From: Gammaproteobacteria bacterium
GTDB taxonomy: Bacteria; Pseudomonadota; Gammaproteobacteria; JALTLT01
Reading direction: 5' to 3'
Length of the DNA stretch: 8,508 nucleotides
Assembly: GCA_027001815.1 (NCBI GenBank)
Contig: JALTLT010000012.1
Span: forward strand, 1-8,508
Each line of letters begins with the position of its first letter. Position 1 is the first letter of the stretch. The notes below the pieces were generated by a model that saw only the letters and a list, made by a program, of their open reading frames with translations, had not been told where the DNA came from and made no database searches. The position numbers and the translations under genes are program-made. Shown piece after piece: positions 5,362 through 8,508 of this stretch.

Positions 5362-5820
5362 TCAGTGGTGCTGCTTCAGGGCCTGAACGGGGGTGAACTC
5401 GTTCTCGACCAGCGGCGGAGCATCCACCTGCGGCACGTGGCACTGGGTGCAGAAGTAGCGACGGCCGGAGACATTGGCCAGGACGTTGCCATCCCGATCG
5501 GTGAAATGGGTCTGGCTGATCTTGGTCGCCCCCTTCTCCTTGTAGTTGGCCCAGCTATGGCAGGTGAGGCACTTGTTGAACTTGATATTGATCTTGTACC
5601 CCTTGATGGCGTGGGGGATCAGAGGAGGCTGCTGAACATACTGGCGCGGAATGGGTTCACGATCCGGCTGCCAGCGCTTGAGATCCGGGTCCATCGACTC
5701 CTCGGCGATATCCCGGTCACCGCGCAGCGAGCTGACCCCCTCCGCCCAGCTCTTGCCCCCAAAACCGCCGATCAGCAAGCCGGTAACCAGCGCCGTGGCG
5801 AAAACAAGCCGCTTGTTCAT
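5362..5820 (-). CDS. napB: Periplasmic nitrate reductase diheme cytochrome subunit NapB (152 aa)
   Basis: Small electron-transfer subunit that donates electrons to NapA in the periplasm. Residues 1-26 form a Sec signal peptide with a likely cleavage after SWA. Two heme-binding sites are present: CLTCH (84-88) and CTQCH (124-128). H70 (in PLIPH) and H105 (in SQTHF) are the likely distal heme ligands by comparison with the NapB family. The ATG at 5820 overlaps the napH stop as ATGA, and a perfect GGAGGT site at 5827-5832 inside napH stands 6 nt upstream, which fixes the start. Length is usual for NapB. Confidence 0.95.
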   Translation of the reverse strand: MNKRLVFATALVTGLLIGGFGGKSWAEGVSSLRGDRDIAEESMDPDLKRWQPDREPIPRQYVQQPPLIPHAIKGYKINIKFNKCLTCHSWANYKEKGATKISQTHFTDRDGNVLANVSGRRYFCTQCHVPQVDAPPLVENEFTPVQALKQHH

Positions 5821-6716
5821 GGTGTTACCTCCATCTGTTTTGAAGTCCGATGTTTGGCCTGCAGTGGCCTGTAGATGGTGAATTGGAAGACATCCTTGGT
5901 ACATACATCGATGCAACGGCCGCAGTTGGTGCACTCCGACATGGCGATCACCGGCCCGATACCCCTTGGCGCGCCCTTGAGGGCCGGCTTGATGACCTGG
6001 GGCTCCGGACAGACCAGGAAACAGTCCATGCAGTCGTCGCACTTCTCCCGCCGGGCGGCCGACACCCGCAGCCAGCTCAGCTTGCCGATGAGCGCATAGA
6101 AGGCACCCTGAGGACAGAGGTGACCGCACCAGCCGTGCTTGGCCACAAGCAGGTCGTAGAGAAAGATACCGAGGATCAGCAGCCAGCCCATCCCCATGCC
6201 GAAGATGATGCCGCGATGCAGCACCGAGACGGGGTTGAGCAGCTCCCAGGCCACGCTGCCGGTGGCAAGGGCGACGGCCATCACCATCACCAGCAACCAG
6301 TAGCGGGTCGAGCGGGAGAAGCGCGGGCTGCCCTTGATCTTCAGACGGTAACGGAGCCAGGCCGCACCGTCGGTGACCAGGTTGACGGGGCAGACCCAGG
6401 CACAGAAGACGCGCCCTCCCACCAGCAGGTAGAAGGCGACGACGATCAGCGCACCGGTGATGGCGGTCATCTCCGCCACGTGGCCCGCGAACAGCGTCTG
6501 CAGCAGCACGAAGGGGTCCGTAAGCGGCAGCACCTCCAGGGTGAGGCTGGAGGAGAGATTCCCCTTGACGATCCAGAGGCCGTACCACGGTCCGAGCAGG
6601 AACAGCAGCAGCACCGAGAGCTGGGTCACCCGTCTGGCCAGCAGCCAGCGATGCGCCCGGAACCATCCGAGTTCCCTCGCCGCTTCCCTCCCCGGGATCT
6701 TGAACTCACTGCTCAT
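5817..6716 (-). CDS. napH: NapH, membrane ferredoxin-type quinol dehydrogenase subunit (299 aa)
   Basis: Integral inner-membrane partner of NapG that, in the family, helps move electrons from quinol to NapAB. Four membrane segments are visible at about 31-50, 81-100, 140-156 and 170-190. Two family CxxxCP motifs follow membrane helices: CAWVCP (105-110) and CGHLCP (197-202). The cytoplasmic C-terminal domain binds two [4Fe-4S] clusters: C226, C229, C232, C236 and C262, C265, C268, C272. The ATG at 6716 overlaps the napG stop by ATGA. The ribosome site is weak, so translation probably depends on coupling to napG. The end likewise overlaps napB by ATGA. Confidence 0.95.
   Translation of the reverse strand: MSSEFKIPGREAARELGWFRAHRWLLARRVTQLSVLLLFLLGPWYGLWIVKGNLSSSLTLEVLPLTDPFVLLQTLFAGHVAEMTAITGALIVVAFYLLVGGRVFCAWVCPVNLVTDGAAWLRYRLKIKGSPRFSRSTRYWLLVMVMAVALATGSVAWELLNPVSVLHRGIIFGMGMGWLLILGIFLYDLLVAKHGWCGHLCPQGAFYALIGKLSWLRVSAARREKCDDCMDCFLVCPEPQVIKPALKGAPRGIGPVIAMSECTNCGRCIDVCTKDVFQFTIYRPLQAKHRTSKQMEVTP
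5827..5832 (-). promoter_or_regulatory. Shine-Dalgarno site of napB inside napH
   Basis: GGAGGT on the minus strand lies 6 nt before the napB ATG. It is the strongest ribosome binding site seen among the nap genes here and may raise NapB output relative to NapGH. Confidence 0.75.
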
Positions 6717-7570
6717 GGATTATCCCGTCTGCGATTGAGGGTCTCGAGCGGGTTGGCGGGGAAGGGGGTGTCCCCCTCCTCTCCCTCCTCGATGAGACCA
6801 CGTCCCTCGTGCTCGTAGCGCACCCCTTCCGGCAGGTTGTAGCGATGCTCCTCGTCCGGCGTCACCAGGCTGCCACCCGCCTTGCGCTTCTCCTCCCAGC
6901 CGAGCCGGTAGTGGTGCCCCAGCTCGCCCTTGGCCAGCTCCAGCGGGAAGACCTTGATGGCCGCCTCCTCCAGCACACAGGCCCGTTCGCACTTGCCACA
7001 TCCCGTGCAGGCGTCCGAATGGACCACCGGGATGAAGAGCGCGTGCTTGCCGGTGCGGGGGTTGTGCTGCGCCTCCAGGGTGATCGCCTTCTCGATCAGG
7101 GGACAGACGCGATAGCAGACATCGCATCTCAGCCCCAGATAGTTCAGGCAGTTCTCCTGGTCCACCAGCACCGCCAGCCCCATCCGCGCCTCGTTGATGT
7201 CGGTGAGGGCGTGATCGAGTGCCCCCGTCGGACACGCCTTGACGCAGGGGATGTCGTCACACATCTCGCACGGCACCTCGCGGGCGACGAAGTAGGGCGA
7301 GCCGGTGGCCACCCCCTCTCCCGGGGTGGCCAGCCGCAGGGTGTCGAAGGGGCAGTCTCGCACGCACAACCCGCAGCGGATGCAGGCGGCGAGGAAATCC
7401 CCCCCGGTGAGCGCCCCCGGCGGCCGCAGGGCATAGGCCGGCAGCGACTGGGCCTGGCGGGCGAACAGCCCCACGCCCATCCCCAGCAGGGTGACGCCAC
7501 CGACGGTCCTGGCCGTATCGGCCAGGAACCGCCGGCGCGCCGGGGAGAAGCTGTTGCCCGAGTCGGCCAT
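6713..7570 (-). CDS. napG: NapG, periplasmic ferredoxin-type protein with Tat signal (285 aa)
   Basis: Periplasmic iron-sulfur protein that acts with NapH as a quinol-to-NapAB electron route. A twin-arginine signal is visible at 11-16 (ARRRFL) followed by a hydrophobic stretch at about 24-37. Four [4Fe-4S] cysteine sets follow: C63/66/69/73, C101/104/109/113, C141/149/152/156 and C188/191/194/198. The long C-terminal tail after residue 200 is charged and Glu-rich, ending near RRRDNP. The start ATG at 7570 lies 17 nt after the napA stop with only a weak purine-rich site. The stop overlaps napH by ATGA. Length is somewhat longer than the roughly 230 residues I recall for E. coli NapG, owing to this tail. 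Confidence 0.94.
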   Translation of the reverse strand: MADSGNSFSPARRRFLADTARTVGGVTLLGMGVGLFARQAQSLPAYALRPPGALTGGDFLAACIRCGLCVRDCPFDTLRLATPGEGVATGSPYFVAREVPCEMCDDIPCVKACPTGALDHALTDINEARMGLAVLVDQENCLNYLGLRCDVCYRVCPLIEKAITLEAQHNPRTGKHALFIPVVHSDACTGCGKCERACVLEEAAIKVFPLELAKGELGHHYRLGWEEKRKAGGSLVTPDEEHRYNLPEGVRYEHEGRGLIEEGEEGDTPFPANPLETLNRRRDNP

Positions 7571-7587
7571 CGCTCATCCGTTCCCGG

Positions 7588-8508
7588 TCAGGCGCGCACC
7601 ACCTTGACGGCGCACTTCTTGTAATCCGTCTCTTTCGAGAGCGGATCGGTGGCGTCGAGGGTGAGCTTGTTGACCAGCCGCCCCGCGTCGAACCAGGGGA
7701 CGAAGATCAGCCCTTCCGGCGGCCGGTTGCGCCCGCGGGTCTCCACCCGCACCTTGATCTCGCCCCGCCGGCTCATCACCTTGGCCACCATGCCGCGGCG
7801 CAGGCCACGCTTCTTGGCGTCATTGGGGTGCATGAAGACCACCGCGTCCGGGAAGGCGCGGTAGAGTTCGGGAACGCGCCGGGTCATGGAGCCGGAGTGC
7901 CAGTGCTCCAGCACGCGGCCCGTGGAGAGCCACAGATCGTACTCGTCGTCCGGAGACTCCGCAGGCGGCTCGTAGGGCGCGAAGATGATGTTGGCGCGCC
8001 CGTCGGGCTTGCCGTAGAAGCGCACCTCCTCGCCCTCCTTGACGAACGGGTCGTATCCCTCCCGATAGCGCCACAGGGTCTCCTTGCCATCGACCACCGG
8101 CCAGCGCAGGCCGCGGGCGCGATGATAGCGGTCGAACTCCGCCAGGTCGTGACCCTTCTTCGGCCCCTGGGTGCCGAAGATGCGGTACTCCTCGAACAGC
8201 CCCTTCTGCACATAGAAGCCAAAGTACTCCGACTCGAAGTTGTCGTAGACGTTGCCCCGCTCATCCTTCACGGTGCCCTTCTCGTAGGGGTACTTGTCCA
8301 CCTGGCCATTGGCGAAGAGGATGTCGAACAGGGTCTTGCCCCGGTACTCGGGCTTCTTGGCCAGCAGCTCCTCTGGCCACACCTCTTCCACCTTGAAGCG
8401 CTTGGAGAACTCCATGATCTGCCACAGGTCGGAGCGCGCCTCGCCCGGCGCCTTCACCTGCTGCCGCCAGAACTGGGTGCGCCGCTCGGCATTGCCGTAG
8501 GCACCCTC
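7588..8508 (-). CDS. napA: Periplasmic nitrate reductase catalytic subunit NapA, 3' part (306 aa in window)
   Basis: C-terminal part of the molybdenum bis-MGD enzyme that reduces nitrate to nitrite in the periplasm. The gene continues beyond the right edge, so the Tat signal and [4Fe-4S] region are outside the window. The visible part begins with EGAYGNAERRTQFWRQQ and runs through VWPEELLAKKP, YDLWLSTGRVLEHWHSGSMT, and the cofactor-binding end LTLDATDPLSKETD. These stretches match what I recall of NapA from E. coli closely. The reading frame is intact to the TGA at 7588-7590. It is the first nap gene seen here, and napF/napD, which often precede napA, would be off the edge. The frame has no internal start of note; GTG at 8457 is an internal codon. 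Confidence 0.96.
   Translation of the reverse strand, partial: EGAYGNAERRTQFWRQQVKAPGEARSDLWQIMEFSKRFKVEEVWPEELLAKKPEYRGKTLFDILFANGQVDKYPYEKGTVKDERGNVYDNFESEYFGFYVQKGLFEEYRIFGTQGPKKGHDLAEFDRYHRARGLRWPVVDGKETLWRYREGYDPFVKEGEEVRFYGKPDGRANIIFAPYEPPAESPDDEYDLWLSTGRVLEHWHSGSMTRRVPELYRAFPDAVVFMHPNDAKKRGLRRGMVAKVMSRRGEIKVRVETRGRNRPPEGLIFVPWFDAGRLVNKLTLDATDPLSKETDYKKCAVKVVRA

Noticed and set aside
5821..6666. Open frame that joins napB to a 282-residue upstream part
   Set aside because: The upstream part is an out-of-frame reading of napH. NapB begins at 5820 with its own signal peptide and ribosome site.

Overview
The window is a GC-rich stretch of bacterial chromosome, most likely from a gammaproteobacterium. 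The evidence is the napA-G-H-B-C gene order, which matches the gammaproteobacterial nap layout, a rhombosortase-type rhomboid protease, and extragenic palindromes that closely resemble the REP elements of enterobacteria. The genus cannot be named from this sequence.

Layout. Positions 1-362 hold a composite array of REP palindromes, cut by the left edge. A short leader follows, then a plus-strand pair: an OPT-family oligopeptide transporter (491-2404) and a GNAT acetyltransferase (2401-2853) that share a 4-base GTGA overlap. Positions 2854-3474 are a second and larger REP array of the same modules in the opposite orientation, so the two arrays form long inverted repeats around the OPT-GNAT pair. 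The rest is on the minus strand: a rhodanese-domain protein (4484-4056) overlapping a rhombosortase (4062-3475), with its own extended -10 promoter, and before that the 3' part of a periplasmic nitrate reductase operon (napA 3' end, napG, napH, napB, napC), closed by a perfect 20-bp palindrome that is probably its terminator.

How the genes work together. NapA is the periplasmic molybdenum nitrate reductase, and NapB is its diheme electron-donor subunit. NapC (tetraheme) and NapGH (iron-sulfur) are two routes that carry electrons from the quinol pool. Rhombosortase cleaves GlyGly-CTERM proteins at the inner membrane, and the rhodanese carries sulfane sulfur; their pairing is a genomic association without an established mechanism. 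The OPT transporter and GNAT enzyme are probably co-translated, but the substrate of neither is known.

The most distinctive feature is the repeat system. It has three palindromic modules: REP1 with GCCGGAT/ATCCGGC arms, REP2 with GCCCGAT/ATCGGGC arms, and a mini-hairpin TTCCCGC-N3-GCGGGAA. All are set in conserved spacers. Two 59-bp copies of one block differ only at two bases that pair with each other, which is direct evidence that the fold is conserved. The array runs into the end of the rhombosortase gene and appears to supply its stop codon.
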